NCBI RefSeq assembly: GCF_030463565.1
Contig: NC_134645.1
Location: 1,433,501-1,497,500, forward strand
Length of the DNA stretch: 64,000 bases
Direction: 5' to 3'
Source of the DNA: Pelecanus crispus
Taxonomy: Eukaryota > Chordata > Aves > Pelecaniformes > Pelecanidae
A program made the translations under genes and the position numbers. This document shows positions 44,062 to 64,000 of the stretch, piece after piece. The notes below the pieces were generated by a model. That model saw only the letters and a list, made by a program, of their open reading frames with translations, made no database searches and had not been told where the DNA came from. Position 1 is the first letter of the stretch, and each line of letters opens with the position of its first letter.

Positions 44062-44110
44062 AAAATATACCCTCTCTGTCCTTTTCTCGGAGCCCACTCG
44101 CACCCCCTTT

Positions 44111-63956
<19,846 letters not shown>

Positions 63957-64000
63957 CTGCAAGAGAAAAACTCAGGTTTGCTACCACCAGCCAGCAAGTG

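Overview
This is vertebrate nuclear DNA, almost certainly from a bird. CR1 LINE fragments are scattered through it, ending in the octamer tail (ATTCTATG)n typical of avian CR1. The introns are short, and a CpG island and GC-rich minisatellites are present. Three multi-exon genes all lie on the minus strand, so transcription runs from 64 kb down to 1. No operons, phage, CRISPR arrays or convincing RNA genes were seen. The species cannot be named from sequence alone.

Layout. (1) 1-25,798: 5' part of ZC3H6, a CCCH zinc-finger protein. Nine coding exons can be placed; the 3' exons lie beyond the left edge. The start codon is at 25,798 beside a CpG-island promoter (about 25.8-26.95 kb). One intron (1686-4276) has the signature of a minor-spliceosome AT-AC intron. 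(2) 26,950-34,474: intergenic, with CR1 pieces, poly-A/T tracts and a (T)nGGACTCC minisatellite. (3) 34,475-39,646: complete FBLN7 (fibulin-7) in eight coding exons, 443 residues, packed into 5.2 kb. (4) 40.1-43.3 kb: a 3.2 kb minisatellite of a 19-bp unit, C-rich on the plus strand, between the FBLN7 promoter and the 3' end of MERTK. (5) 44,111-63,956: MERTK exons 2-19 (Ig, Ig, FN3, FN3, transmembrane, tyrosine kinase); exon 1 lies beyond the right edge. The last MERTK exon carries one extra base relative to the conserved reading frame.

MERTK, FBLN7 and ZC3H6 are neighbours on human 2q13, so this is conserved synteny. From memory, the human interval also holds TMEM87B (between MERTK and FBLN7) and ZC3H8 (between FBLN7 and ZC3H6); neither is visible here. 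The three products are not known to form one pathway: MERTK is a cell-surface receptor kinase, FBLN7 a secreted matrix glycoprotein, and ZC3H6 a predicted nuclear RNA-binding protein.

The most unusual signals are the AT-AC intron in ZC3H6, a recurrent 'two-tailed' CR1 variant present five times, the G-quadruplex-prone minisatellite between MERTK and FBLN7, and the single-base frame disruption in the MERTK kinase domain.
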